Of a stretch of 56,234 nt of DNA, positions 32,490 to 41,910 are shown piece by piece. Position numbers and translations under genes: made by a program. This DNA comes from SIG598 sp045580875 (lineage in GTDB: Bacteria; Bacillota; Clostridia; Oscillospirales; Acutalibacteraceae): the NCBI GenBank assembly GCA_045580875.1, contig JAZNOP010000071.1:1-56234 (forward strand). The letters are read 5' to 3'. The stretch's first letter is position 1. Each line of letters starts with the position of its first letter. The notes under the pieces were generated by a model. The model made no database searches and was not told where the DNA came from. It saw nothing but the letters and a program-made list of their open reading frames with translations.

Positions 32490-35243
32490 TTATTTTGCGC
32501 TGTTGGCAATATTGCCGCAGCACTTCTTGTATTTCTTGCCGCTTCCGCAGGGGCAGGGATCATTCGGTCCGACCTTCTTGCCCTTATTGCGGACGGTCTT
32601 TGCCTGCTTGTCAGTACCGTCGCCGCTGTTATTGCTTACAACGATATTGGACTTTCTTACCACCTCACCGGATACCGGTACAACAACCAGCGCAAGCTTT
32701 GCAGTGCTCTCCTTGATGGCGGCGATCATTTCGTCGAACATATCGAAGCCTTCAAGAGTATACATGACAACAGGATCCTTCTGTGCATATGCGCGCAGAC
32801 CGATACCGCGCTTGAGCTCATCCATTGCATCAATGTGATCCATCCACAGACGGTCAACACTCTGCAGAAGTGCATAGTTGTCGATCTCACGTGCAAGCTT
32901 ATCCTGGAAGAGTGCTTCTCTCTCCTCGTAGCGCTTGTGGGCTCTCTCACGCAGCTCGTCGATGATTTCATCGATTTCCATATCCTCAAGCATATCGAAG
33001 TTGCTGTCATCAATAAGCCAGCCGTTGTAGTATGCTCTGAGTGACTCGAGCGTGCGTTCTTCCGCCTCTTCGTCCATGTCAACCTTCGGACCGACGCATC
33101 TTCTGACAACCATATCTATTGATTCATCAATCATCTTGATGATCTTGTCACGGATATTGTCGCCATTGAGCACCATATCGCGCTGAGAATAGATTATCTC
33201 TCTCTGACGGTTCATGACATCGTCATACTTGAGAACGTGCTTTCTTGCGTTGAAGTTATTGCCTTCAACACGAGCCTGAGCATTTTCTATGAGTGTAGAT
33301 GCCATCTTGAGGTCGATGGGGTTATCATCAAATATCTTGAAGGACTCCATCATTGCCTTGAGACGTTCGCCGCCGAAGAGACGGGCTATATCGTCATCAG
33401 TGGAGATATAGAACTGGCTTTCGCCGGGATCACCCTGTCTGCCGGAACGACCTCTGAGCTGATTGTCGATTCGGCGGGAATCATGGCGCTCGGTACCGAT
33501 TATCAGCAGACCGCCTGCCTCTCGTACCTTTTCAGCCTCTATTGCGATTTCGCTCTTGTACTGAGCGGAAAGCTCTGCAAAAATTCTTCTTGCTTCGAGC
33601 ACTGCCTCATCGTCGGTTTCGTCAAAGGCATTGGCTCTCTCGATCATATCATCTTCGTAACCAAGACGCTTCATCTGAGCCTTTGCAAGGAACTCAGCAT
33701 TGCCGCCGAGGATAATATCGGTACCACGGCCTGCCATATTGGTTGCAATGGTAACTGCCCCCAGTTTGCCTGCCTGTGCTACTATCTCAGCTTCCTTTGC
33801 ATGATGCTTAGCATTGAGCACCTCATGCTTTATCCCACGGCGGGAAAGCATAGCCGAAAGAAGTTCACTCTTTTCAATGGAGATGGTACCGACCAGAACA
33901 GGCTGACCCTTCTGGTGGCTCTGGATTATACGCTCAATAACTGCATTGAATTTTGCCTTCTCAGTACAGTAGATAAGGTCCGGACAATCGATTCTTGCCA
34001 GCGGACGGTTGGTGGGAATTGCAATGCAGTCAAGCTTGTAAATCTCACGGAACTCATCTTCTTCAGTAAGAGCAGTACCGGTCATACCGGACAGCTTCTT
34101 GTAAAGACGGAAATAGTTCTGGAAGGTAATGGTTGCGAGGGTTTTGGATTCATGCTCGACTATAACGTTTTCCTTGGCTTCGATAGCCTGATGCAGACCG
34201 TCGCTGTAGCGGCGTCCGTACATCAGACGACCGGTGAATTCATCGACAATTATGACCTTGTCATTCTCGATGACATAGTCGATGTCGCGGGTCATTACAC
34301 CTCTTGCCTTGATTGCCTGATTTATGTGATGAGCAACGGTGATGTTTTCAGGATCAGAAAGATTCTCGAGACCGAAATGAGCCTCAACCTTTTTCACGCC
34401 GCGCTGTGTGAGTGTGGCGGTTCTTGCCTTTTCATCGACAATGTAGTCGCAGTCGGTGTATATCTCGTCATTGTCTTCCTTATCGTTCGATTCTGCGATC
34501 TTCTCAACGCGGAAGGTTCTGACAAGTGCATCAGCACGCTCATACATATCACTGCTCTCGTCGCTTCGACCGGAAATGATAAGCGGAGTTCTTGCCTCAT
34601 CGATGAGAATTGAGTCAACCTCGTCAACGATGGCAAAAGCATGACCGCGCTGGACCTTGTCGGTCTTGTATTTGACCATGTTGTCACGCAGATAGTCGAA
34701 GCCGAACTCATTGTTCGTACCGTATGTGATATCGCAGTTATATGCTGCCTTTTTCTCTTCTTTTTCAATACCCGGAACGACCAGACCGACAGTAAGACCG
34801 AGCCAGCGGTAGACCTTGCCCATCCACTCGGAGTCACGGCGGGCAAGATAATCGTTGACTGTTACAATATGGACGCCGTTTCCGGACAGTGCATTCAGAT
34901 AAGCCGGAAGGGTCGCAACAAGGGTCTTGCCTTCACCGGTCTTCATTTCAGCAATTCTGCCCTGATGGAGGATTATTCCGCCGATTATCTGAACCGGGAA
35001 GTGCTTCATTCCGTGCACACGCCATGCAGCCTCACGGCATACAGCAAATGCATCAGGAAGTATTGCATCGAGAGTCTCGCCGTCAGCAAGACGCCCCTTG
35101 AGCACTTCGGTCTGACCGCGCAGTTCGGAATCACTCATTGCTGCATAGTGATCATCAAGTTCAAGAACCTTGTCAACTATGGGCTGTATACGTTTAAGTT
35201 CCTTGGTAGAATAATCACCAAAGAGCTTTTTCAGCAGATTCAT
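32490..35243 (-). CDS. secA: Preprotein translocase ATPase SecA
   Basis: The 917-residue protein has the Walker A motif MKTGEGKTL, the DEVD-type motif VDEVDSILIDEART, and the later helicase motifs GRGTDI and RGRSGRQGDPG. The preprotein cross-linking and helical scaffold domains follow. It ends in the zinc-binding CPCGSGKKYKKCCG. It drives Sec-dependent export from the cytoplasmic side. Length is standard. AAGGAGATG lies about ten bases before the ATG. Confidence 0.98.
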   Translation of the reverse strand: MNLLKKLFGDYSTKELKRIQPIVDKVLELDDHYAAMSDSELRGQTEVLKGRLADGETLDAILPDAFAVCREAAWRVHGMKHFPVQIIGGIILHQGRIAEMKTGEGKTLVATLPAYLNALSGNGVHIVTVNDYLARRDSEWMGKVYRWLGLTVGLVVPGIEKEEKKAAYNCDITYGTNNEFGFDYLRDNMVKYKTDKVQRGHAFAIVDEVDSILIDEARTPLIISGRSDESSDMYERADALVRTFRVEKIAESNDKEDNDEIYTDCDYIVDEKARTATLTQRGVKKVEAHFGLENLSDPENITVAHHINQAIKARGVMTRDIDYVIENDKVIIVDEFTGRLMYGRRYSDGLHQAIEAKENVIVEHESKTLATITFQNYFRLYKKLSGMTGTALTEEDEFREIYKLDCIAIPTNRPLARIDCPDLIYCTEKAKFNAVIERIIQSHQKGQPVLVGTISIEKSELLSAMLSRRGIKHEVLNAKHHAKEAEIVAQAGKLGAVTIATNMAGRGTDIILGGNAEFLAKAQMKRLGYEDDMIERANAFDETDDEAVLEARRIFAELSAQYKSEIAIEAEKVREAGGLLIIGTERHDSRRIDNQLRGRSGRQGDPGESQFYISTDDDIARLFGGERLKAMMESFKIFDDNPIDLKMASTLIENAQARVEGNNFNARKHVLKYDDVMNRQREIIYSQRDMVLNGDNIRDKIIKMIDESIDMVVRRCVGPKVDMDEEAEERTLESLRAYYNGWLIDDSNFDMLEDMEIDEIIDELRERAHKRYEEREALFQDKLAREIDNYALLQSVDRLWMDHIDAMDELKRGIGLRAYAQKDPVVMYTLEGFDMFDEMIAAIKESTAKLALVVVPVSGEVVRKSNIVVSNNSGDGTDKQAKTVRNKGKKVGPNDPCPCGSGKKYKKCCGNIANSAK

Positions 35244-35278
35244 TTTTGTACATCTCCTTAAGTTTGCAATTACACTAT

Positions 35279-35307
35279 ATTGTAATATATATCAGTCAAC
35301 AAATCAA
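35279..35307 (-). promoter_or_regulatory. Promoter of secA
   Basis: Reverse strand TTGATT (35307-35302), 17-base spacer, TACAAT (35284-35279). An overlapping TTGACT could also serve as -35. Confidence 0.6.
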
Positions 35308-35388
35308 GAACAATCGTCGCTAACACAAAACTTTCAGTATTTCGTAATATTAGCGCAATATTCGACAATGATTATTATATCTGCGAGC

Positions 35389-35425
35389 TGAAAAAGCGGA
35401 CCGACCTTTATCCTGGTCAGCCCGC
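35389..35425 (-). terminator. Terminator of the HD-GYP gene
   Basis: On the reverse strand GCGGGCTGACC pairs with GGTCGGTCCGC, an 11-bp stem with two G-U pairs, followed by TTTTT. Confidence 0.8.
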
Positions 35426-35460
35426 CGAATCGGTTATGTATTATCTGTCTCGGACGCTCA

Positions 35461-36180
35461 TCAATAGCCGGCATTGAAACCTTCTCTGAGCATCTGTATC
35501 ATTATCTTTGCAATATCGGGATCAAACTGGGTACCCGAGCAGCGCATAAGCTCCTTGATTGCCTCCTCCTTACTGAGACCGCGGCGGTATGAACGCGCAC
35601 TGGTCATAGCATCATAGGAATCAGCGACACAGATTATTCTTGCAATAAGCGGAATATCCTTTCCGCGCAGACCGTCATTATAGCCTGAGCCGTCGTAATG
35701 CTCGTGGTGATACTTTGCACCAAGGGTAATATCAGGAATTCCTGTAATGTCAGCAAGAATCTGTCTGCCGAATTCGGTGTGCTGCTTCATAAGCTGATAC
35801 TCTTCAGGAAGGAGTCTGCCGACACGCTTGAGGATATCATCAGGAATGGCAATCTTTCCTACATCGTGCAGCAGCGCGACATAATAAAGATTTTCAAGCT
35901 CCTTGATTCCCATTCTGCGTGCAATCTCGACAGAATACTCTGCAACGCGCAGAGAATGACCCTTGCTGTACGGATCCTTCAGGTCGATGCTGTTTACCAT
36001 GGCAGTAATGCACTGCAGCGTGACCTTTTTGTTTTCTGCTGCGCGCTTGTCCGCCTGTTTTACCTTGTAGTGGAAAATTGCAAACGCAATACCCAGAGCA
36101 AGCACAACAATCAGCGCAACTGCGATTGCTGTCATTGTAGAATAATCGAGTCCTGCAAGACCTAACGAAAGCTTCATCAT
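35461..36180 (-). CDS. Membrane HD-GYP domain phosphohydrolase
   Basis: The 239-residue protein has one N-terminal membrane helix (about 10-35) and a cytoplasmic HD-GYP domain: HSLRVAEYSVEIAR, LLHDVGKIAIPDDIL, HHEHYDGSGYNDGLRGKDIP and ICVADSYDAM. HD-GYP proteins often degrade cyclic di-GMP. Here the usual GYP is GYN, so the canonical Pro is absent. GGAGG lies seven bases before ATG 36180. It is monocistronic. Confidence 0.88.
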   Translation of the reverse strand: MMKLSLGLAGLDYSTMTAIAVALIVVLALGIAFAIFHYKVKQADKRAAENKKVTLQCITAMVNSIDLKDPYSKGHSLRVAEYSVEIARRMGIKELENLYYVALLHDVGKIAIPDDILKRVGRLLPEEYQLMKQHTEFGRQILADITGIPDITLGAKYHHEHYDGSGYNDGLRGKDIPLIARIICVADSYDAMTSARSYRRGLSKEEAIKELMRCSGTQFDPDIAKIMIQMLREGFNAGY

Positions 36181-36212
36181 AAGAATGCCTCCACAAAACA
36201 TAATCTTGGATA

Positions 36213-36241
36213 ATTCTAACATAATATGATTATTTTTTCAA
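36213..36241 (-). promoter_or_regulatory. Promoter of the HD-GYP gene
   Basis: Reverse strand TTGAAA (36241-36236), 17-base spacer, TAGAAT (36218-36213). Confidence 0.65.
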
Positions 36242-36356
36242 TTAAAATCGCACAATATATCTGTTATTTTTTATATACACCGGTTTATATGCGTCGGCTT
36301 ATATCTTCCGCCGTCTGATTTTTTTACAAAGCTTTAATAAAATACAAACACTTCCA

Positions 36357-36365
36357 TGCTATAAT
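36357..36365 (+). promoter_or_regulatory. Extended -10 promoter of the deo operon
   Basis: TGCTATAAT with no clear -35. It is the likely start of the deoC-plsY-like-deoD-deoB/cdd operon, about 70-75 bases before deoC. No obvious DeoR-type operator was recognised. Confidence 0.55.
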
Positions 36366-36445
36366 ATTCAATAAACCGCATGGGATTAATCTCCTGCCGC
36401 CGGTTTATCAGAAACTCTGAATGTTTAATGTTAAGGAGAGCATAA

Positions 36446-37111
36446 ATGGACAACAAACAGATTCTTTCTTATGTAGATCATACACAGCTTGCGGTTGATG
36501 CCGCATGGGATGACATAAAGGCCTTATGCGATGACGGTATCAGATACGGCTGTGCATCGGTATGCATTCCGGCAAGCTATGTCAGACAGGCAAAGGAATA
36601 TGTCGGTGACCGCATCGCCGTCTGCACTGTCATCGGCTTTCCTAACGGTTACAGCACTACTGCTGTCAAGTGCTTTGAGACAGCAGATGCTGTAACAAAC
36701 GGCGCTGATGAAATTGATATGGTTATCAACATCGGCTGGCTCAAGGATAAAAAATATGATCTTATTCTTGATGAAATAAAAGCTGTAAAAAAAGCCTGCT
36801 CCGGCAGAATTCTCAAGGTGATTATCGAGACCTGCCTGCTTACTGAGGAAGAAAAAGTAAAGATGTGTCAGATAGTTTCCGAATCGGGCGCTGATTTCAT
36901 CAAAACCTCCACAGGTTTTTCTCATGGCGGTGCTACCGAAGCAGACATAGACCTGTTTGCCAAAAATATTTCCGGCAATATCAGCATAAAGGCGGCAGGA
37001 GGAATATCCTCGCTTGAGGATGCCGCTCAGTTTATCCGTCTTGGCGCAAAACGACTCGGCACAAGCCGTATTGTCAGAATAATCAAGCACGATGAAAGCT
37101 CGGGTTATTGA
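36446..37111 (+). CDS. deoC: Deoxyribose-phosphate aldolase DeoC
   Basis: The 221-residue TIM-barrel protein has the Schiff-base Lys in FIKTSTGF and the partner residues in ILKVIIETCLLTEEE and SIKAAGGIS. It splits 2-deoxyribose-5-phosphate into acetaldehyde and glyceraldehyde-3-phosphate. AAGGAGAG lies before the ATG. It is first in an operon for nucleoside breakdown, receiving product from the phosphopentomutase encoded downstream. Confidence 0.96.
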   Translation: MDNKQILSYVDHTQLAVDAAWDDIKALCDDGIRYGCASVCIPASYVRQAKEYVGDRIAVCTVIGFPNGYSTTAVKCFETADAVTNGADEIDMVINIGWLKDKKYDLILDEIKAVKKACSGRILKVIIETCLLTEEEKVKMCQIVSESGADFIKTSTGFSHGGATEADIDLFAKNISGNISIKAAGGISSLEDAAQFIRLGAKRLGTSRIVRIIKHDESSGY

Positions 37112-37167
37112 TTATATTGATTATAATGTAATTTTTCAGATTTCACATTCATCATACAGGAGACAAA

Positions 37168-37803
37168 ATGATTAAACACAGAATACTGCTGCTTGCAGCT
37201 GCTGCCGCAGCGAGCTATCTGATCGGCTGCATCAGTCCCTCATATATTCTTGGACGCCGGAAGGGACTGGATATCCGCAATCACGGCACCTGCAACGCCG
37301 GCGCCACCAATGCAGCAAAGACGCTTGGAATGTCCAGCGGTGTGATTGTCCTTATAATTGACATAGGCAAAACTATTGTCTGCATAACTGCCGCCAGAGC
37401 ACTGTTTTCAGGATCAATGGCGGCAGGAGTAATTGCCGGACTATCGTGTATGCTCGGTCACATCTTCCCTGTTTTTATGAAATTCCGCGGTGGACGAGGC
37501 TCTGCCTGTCTTGCCGGCATTGTGCTGACTCTGACTCCGGAACTGTTTATTCCGATGGTTCTCGGACTCATACTTATCGGGCTTGCTACAGATTATGCAA
37601 GCCTGCTTCCGCTGACTGCCGCCGGTATTTATCCTCTGCTCTTCTTCTGGCGGACCGATATGCTCACCGAAACACTGATGCTTGCTATTATTTTTCCGCT
37701 TATGCTTTGGACTCACCGAGGCAATTTTGAAAAACACAACAGCGGCGAAGAAAGCTCTTTCCGCAGTTTTGTATTCAAGCATAAATTCGAAGACAGCAAG
37801 TAG
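37168..37803 (+). CDS. PlsY-like glycerol-3-phosphate acyltransferase
   Basis: This 211-residue protein with about five to six membrane helices has DIRNHGTCNAGATNAAKTLG and GHIFPVFMKFRGGRGSA, matching PlsY motifs 1 and 2. Compared with the usual GSGN and GGKG, these read GTCN and GGRG. PlsY moves an acyl group from acyl-phosphate to glycerol-3-phosphate. Its place between deoC and deoD is unusual. It may be a divergent paralog. AGGAGAC precedes the ATG. Confidence 0.82.
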   Translation: MIKHRILLLAAAAAASYLIGCISPSYILGRRKGLDIRNHGTCNAGATNAAKTLGMSSGVIVLIIDIGKTIVCITAARALFSGSMAAGVIAGLSCMLGHIFPVFMKFRGGRGSACLAGIVLTLTPELFIPMVLGLILIGLATDYASLLPLTAAGIYPLLFFWRTDMLTETLMLAIIFPLMLWTHRGNFEKHNSGEESSFRSFVFKHKFEDSK

Positions 37804-37862
37804 ATTCAAAATTCACTAAAATCCTTCCAACGACTTAATTATCAGCAAAGGAGATTATCATT

Positions 37863-38576
37863 ATGGCAACTCCGCATAACAGTGCAGAAAAAGGCGCTTT
37901 TGGAAAAACCGTACTCATGCCGGGCGATCCGCTCCGCGCAAAGTTCATCGCTGAGAATTTCCTTGAGGACGCAGTTCTTGTAAACAACGTCAGAGGTATT
38001 CACGGTTATACAGGCACATACAAGGGCATAAAAGTATCTGTAATGGCAAGCGGCATGGGTATGCCCTCCATCGGTATTTACAGCTGGGAGCTTTTCACGA
38101 TGTATGATGTCGAAAACATCATACGCATCGGCTCTGCCGGCTCGATGAATCTCGGTGTAAAGCTTTACGATATTGTCATCGGCATGGGAGCCTGCACCAA
38201 CTCGAACTATGCCGCACAGTACAAGCTTCCCGGAACATTTGCTCCCATCGCAAGCTACCGTATGCTCAGCAGCTGCGTTGAGGCGGCTAAGGCTGCCGGT
38301 GCAACATATCACATAGGCAATCTGCTCAGTTCCGACACTTTCTACAGTGCAGATGAGACTGCTACCGCAAAGTGGAGCGGCATGGGCGTGCTTGCTGTCG
38401 AAATGGAAGCTGCCGCACTCTATATAAACGCTGCACGATGCAGAAAGAACGCACTCGCAATATGCACTATATCTGACGAGGTACTTACCGGCGTTGAAAC
38501 ATCAGCTGAACAGCGTCAGAATTCTTTCACACAGATGATGGAGATCGCTCTTGAAACAGCAGTTTCACTTGAATAG
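37863..38576 (+). CDS. deoD: Purine nucleoside phosphorylase DeoD
   Basis: The 237-residue protein has VLMPGDPLRAKFIAENFL, MGMPSIGIYSWELF and VEMEAAALY, characteristic of the hexameric (low molecular mass) bacterial enzyme. It cleaves purine nucleosides with phosphate to ribose- or deoxyribose-1-phosphate, the substrate for the phosphopentomutase next door. AAAGGAG lies about nine bases before the ATG. Confidence 0.96.
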   Translation: MATPHNSAEKGAFGKTVLMPGDPLRAKFIAENFLEDAVLVNNVRGIHGYTGTYKGIKVSVMASGMGMPSIGIYSWELFTMYDVENIIRIGSAGSMNLGVKLYDIVIGMGACTNSNYAAQYKLPGTFAPIASYRMLSSCVEAAKAAGATYHIGNLLSSDTFYSADETATAKWSGMGVLAVEMEAAALYINAARCRKNALAICTISDEVLTGVETSAEQRQNSFTQMMEIALETAVSLE

Positions 38577-38624
38577 CATATATAACATATATAAGTGTAT
38601 ATACATGAGAAGGAGTATTCAGCT

Positions 38625-40208
38625 ATGAAAAGAATATTTCTTATTGTACTTGACAGCGTAGGTATCGGTGCTCTGCCTGATGCCGCTCTATACGGCGATG
38701 CAGGTGTTCACACCTTAAGAAGTATATCGGCTTCAGCTCACTTTTCTGCCGCAAACATGGAAAACCTCGGCTTCGGTAATATTGAGGGGCTTGAATTTTT
38801 ATCTTCTGTGAGACAGCCGCTCGCTGCTTACGGCAGAATGTCGGAGCTATCCAAAGGCAAGGACACCACGATAGGCCACTGGGAAATGGCAGGCATAATC
38901 TCTGAAAAGCCGCTGCCGACCTATCCTGATGGCTTTCCTGCTGAGATTCTTGAGCAGTTCAGCCGCGAAACCGGCAGAGATGTGCTGTGTAATCTCCCCT
39001 ATTCCGGCACTGAGGTAATAAAAGACTACGGTGAAGAGCACATAAAAACCGGCGCTCTTATTGTTTATACTTCAGCTGACAGCGTTTTCCAGATCGCTGC
39101 ACACGAAGATATTGTACCGGTCGAGCAGCTTTACGAATACTGCCGCATAGCGAGAAAAATTCTGACCGGTGAGCACAGCGTCGGCAGAGTCATCGCCCGC
39201 CCGTTTATCGGTGAAGCCGGTAATTTCACACGCACTGCAAACCGCCACGATTTTTCGCTTGAGCCCTACGGCGTGACCATGCTTGATATTCTCAAGGACG
39301 CCGGACGTGATGTTATCAGCGTTGGTAAAATCTCCGATGTATTTGCCGGAAGAGGCGTCACCGGGGCTTATCCGACAAAGAACAACAGCGATGGAATGGC
39401 TCGGGCGGCTGAGCTTCTGAATCATGATTTCAACGGTCTCTGCTTTATCAATCTTGTTGATTTTGATATGCTGTACGGACACCGGCAGGATGTTGACGGC
39501 TATGCAAAGGCTTTTGCAGAATTTGACCGCTGGCTGCCGGAGATGCTTGGCGGTCTGAAAGATGACGATGTGCTTATCATCACTGCTGACCACGGCTGTG
39601 ACCCGGCTGATGACAGCACCGACCACACCCGTGAATATGTTCCGCTTCTTGTTTACGGCAAAGGAATCCGACCTGTACCGCTCGGAACAAGAAACTGCTT
39701 TGCTGATATCGCTGCAAGTGTATGCGAATGGCTTGGCATCAGCTATGACGGACCGGGCGAAAGCTTCGCCGGAATAATTTCAGCATTTGACACTACTTCT
39801 GAAGATTTTCGAAAACTTGCAGAGCAGGCGGTAAAGGCAATGGAGAACGCCCATTCGCCTTACTCGGGCTTCAGGGTAGGTGCTGCTCTTCTGTGCGATG
39901 ACGGCAGTATATACACAGGCTGCAATATTGAGAACTCCTCCTACGGAGCAACAGTATGTGCTGAAAGAACCGCCATGTTCAAGGCTGTGAGCGAAGGAAA
40001 GAAAAGCTTCCGCGCAATTGCAATTGCCGGCGGAAAGGACGGAGAAATAACTGATTTCTGTCCGCCGTGCGGAATCTGCCGTCAGGTCATGAGTGAATTT
40101 GCAGACAAGGATTTCCGTATTATTCTCGCAGGTCCTGCCGGCTCTCTGAGAACATTTTCTCTTGACGAGCTTCTGCCGCTGCGTTTCGGCATTGATAATA
40201 TGAAATAA
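38625..40208 (+). CDS. Fusion of phosphopentomutase (DeoB) and cytidine deaminase (Cdd)
   Basis: Residues 1-388 form a full phosphopentomutase: LDSVGIGALPDA, GKDTTIGHWEM (with the phosphorylated Thr), NLVDFDMLYGHR and TADHGCDP for metals. From about 392 to 527 there is a full cytidine deaminase: CNIENSSYGATVCAERTA and PCGICRQ hold the zinc ligands and the catalytic Glu. The reading frame is continuous, without a stop or shift at the joint. So deamination of (deoxy)cytidine and mutation of pentose-1-phosphate sit on one chain. The ATG at 38625 follows AAGGAG. It closes the deo operon. Confidence 0.93.
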   Translation: MKRIFLIVLDSVGIGALPDAALYGDAGVHTLRSISASAHFSAANMENLGFGNIEGLEFLSSVRQPLAAYGRMSELSKGKDTTIGHWEMAGIISEKPLPTYPDGFPAEILEQFSRETGRDVLCNLPYSGTEVIKDYGEEHIKTGALIVYTSADSVFQIAAHEDIVPVEQLYEYCRIARKILTGEHSVGRVIARPFIGEAGNFTRTANRHDFSLEPYGVTMLDILKDAGRDVISVGKISDVFAGRGVTGAYPTKNNSDGMARAAELLNHDFNGLCFINLVDFDMLYGHRQDVDGYAKAFAEFDRWLPEMLGGLKDDDVLIITADHGCDPADDSTDHTREYVPLLVYGKGIRPVPLGTRNCFADIAASVCEWLGISYDGPGESFAGIISAFDTTSEDFRKLAEQAVKAMENAHSPYSGFRVGAALLCDDGSIYTGCNIENSSYGATVCAERTAMFKAVSEGKKSFRAIAIAGGKDGEITDFCPPCGICRQVMSEFADKDFRIILAGPAGSLRTFSLDELLPLRFGIDNMK

Positions 40209-40245
40209 TCAGTCCGCTTATTCCTGCAAATCAATAATTCCATAC

Positions 40246-40290
40246 ACAAAAAGACCTCCCGGCTTCAACTGTTCGGGAGGTCTTTGATAT
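40246..40290. terminator. Bidirectional terminator after the deo operon
   Basis: AAAGACCTCCCG (40250-40261) and CGGGAGGTCTTT (40274-40285) form a perfect 12-bp stem with A- and T-rich flanks. Confidence 0.92.
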
Positions 40291-40299
40291 TGTTCTTTA

Positions 40300-41871
40300 T
40301 TATTTTTCTATTTCGCTGAATACTGTTGACAGCTCATAGATTACATCGGTCGGTGTGACAGAATGCTGGGAGAAGCGAGCTGATGCCTTGTCGCCCGCTG
40401 CACCGTGAATATAGACTGCACAGGTTGCGGCATCGAGCATATTCATTCCCTGCGCCGCAAATGATGCGACGATACCGGAAAGCACATCGCCTGAGCCGCC
40501 CTTTGCCATTCCGGGGTTGCCGTTGAGGTTGACATAGGCACTTCCGTCAGGCTGAGCTACAATCGTATTCGCGCTCTTGAGTATTACCGTTACATCAAAT
40601 TCCTTTGCGAATTCGGTCGCGGCAACCAGACGGCTGCTGTTGACCTCTTCTGTCTCTGACTTTATCAGACGTGCCATTTCGCCGATGTGCGGTGTGATTA
40701 TGACCGGACATTTTACCTCGCGCAGGAGTGAAATATTCTCAGAAATGACATTGAGCGCATCTGCATCGATTATCAGCGGAATCTCGCAGTTTTTAATCAC
40801 GTATTCAACAATTTTGCGTGTATCATCAGTTACGCCGAGACCGCAGCCAATAAGGCAGGCATCGCTCTTTTTGAGCAGTTCACCGATTTTCTCACAGTTA
40901 TCTGCACTGAGGGTGCCGTCTTCGCTTCCCTTGCAGACCGAGAATACGCTTTCTATCGACTGCGATGCCGCAATCGGATAAATCGCCTCGGGAACAGCCG
41001 CTCTTACAAGACCTACACCTGAATGTATCGCTGACTTGCAGGCAAGCACAGCCGCGCCCGCCATTCCGACGCTGCCGCAGATTGCGAGAAGCTTGCCGTA
41101 GTCGCCCTTATGGGTATCTGAGTTTCTCGGCTGGAAGCACATTCTTACCGACACCGAATCGATATCGAATATTGTGCGCTGTATTTCATTGAGGCTGCTC
41201 TCGGATATTCCTATCTGGGCGACAAGCACTGTGCCGCAGTATCTTGTCGAAGGATACACCACATGAGCCGGCTTCATCGCAGTAAAAGTGAGTGTATACG
41301 CAGCTTTTACACACTGCTTTGCGCAGGCGCCTGTATCTGCACTTACACCGCTCGGAATATCAATTGAGATAACATCAGCCTTTGTCATTGCAGTCAGTTC
41401 GACTATGCGCGCAACGTGCTCCGGCATTTCCCCATGGAAGCCGATACCGAAAATAGCATCAATGACAATGTCAGCTTCAAGAACATATCGCTTTATCAGC
41501 GCAATTCTCTCCTCAAGCTCCTTTTCCGGCTCCTCAGGAATATCTTCGGGATACTCAATATGTTTTACTCCGCCGAGTTCCGCTCTGCCGAACATATCAA
41601 TTGCATCGTCAGTTTTCGGCTGACCGTCAACAAGAATAACCCTGACCTTTGCTCCGTTGTCAAGCAGCTTGCGGGCAGCAGCAAAGCCATCGCCGCCATT
41701 GTTGCCCTTACCGCAGAGTATTGCTATGGATTTTCCCTGTATTCCGTATTTTTCATGAATAAAACGGGTAATGCAGTCTCCTGCGTTTTCCATGAGCTTG
41801 ATATGCTCACTTCCCGATTTTACAAACTCATCTTCAAGCTGTTTTATCTGTTCGCTGTAGAGTATTCGCAT
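40300..41871 (-). CDS. nnr: Bifunctional NAD(P)H-hydrate epimerase/ADP-dependent dehydratase
   Basis: The 523-residue protein joins an N-terminal epimerase domain (GKGNNGGDGFAAARKL, about 1-215) to a C-terminal dehydratase domain with GMAKGGSGDVLSGI (about 225-515). It repairs hydrated NADH and NADPH in the cytoplasm. The bifunctional form is normal for Clostridia. It lies downstream of a small membrane protein gene, and is probably co-transcribed with it. It is terminated by the hairpin shared with the deo operon. Confidence 0.95.
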   Translation of the reverse strand: MRILYSEQIKQLEDEFVKSGSEHIKLMENAGDCITRFIHEKYGIQGKSIAILCGKGNNGGDGFAAARKLLDNGAKVRVILVDGQPKTDDAIDMFGRAELGGVKHIEYPEDIPEEPEKELEERIALIKRYVLEADIVIDAIFGIGFHGEMPEHVARIVELTAMTKADVISIDIPSGVSADTGACAKQCVKAAYTLTFTAMKPAHVVYPSTRYCGTVLVAQIGISESSLNEIQRTIFDIDSVSVRMCFQPRNSDTHKGDYGKLLAICGSVGMAGAAVLACKSAIHSGVGLVRAAVPEAIYPIAASQSIESVFSVCKGSEDGTLSADNCEKIGELLKKSDACLIGCGLGVTDDTRKIVEYVIKNCEIPLIIDADALNVISENISLLREVKCPVIITPHIGEMARLIKSETEEVNSSRLVAATEFAKEFDVTVILKSANTIVAQPDGSAYVNLNGNPGMAKGGSGDVLSGIVASFAAQGMNMLDAATCAVYIHGAAGDKASARFSQHSVTPTDVIYELSTVFSEIEK

Positions 41872-41910
41872 TTTTATCGCCTCTTGAATGCTTTATATGG
41901 ACTGGGTTTA

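Noticed and set aside
33237..34613. Long open frame antisense to secA (458 codons)
   Set aside because: It is a shadow of secA caused by codon bias. SecA motifs are complete on the other strand and the antisense protein has no recognisable domain.
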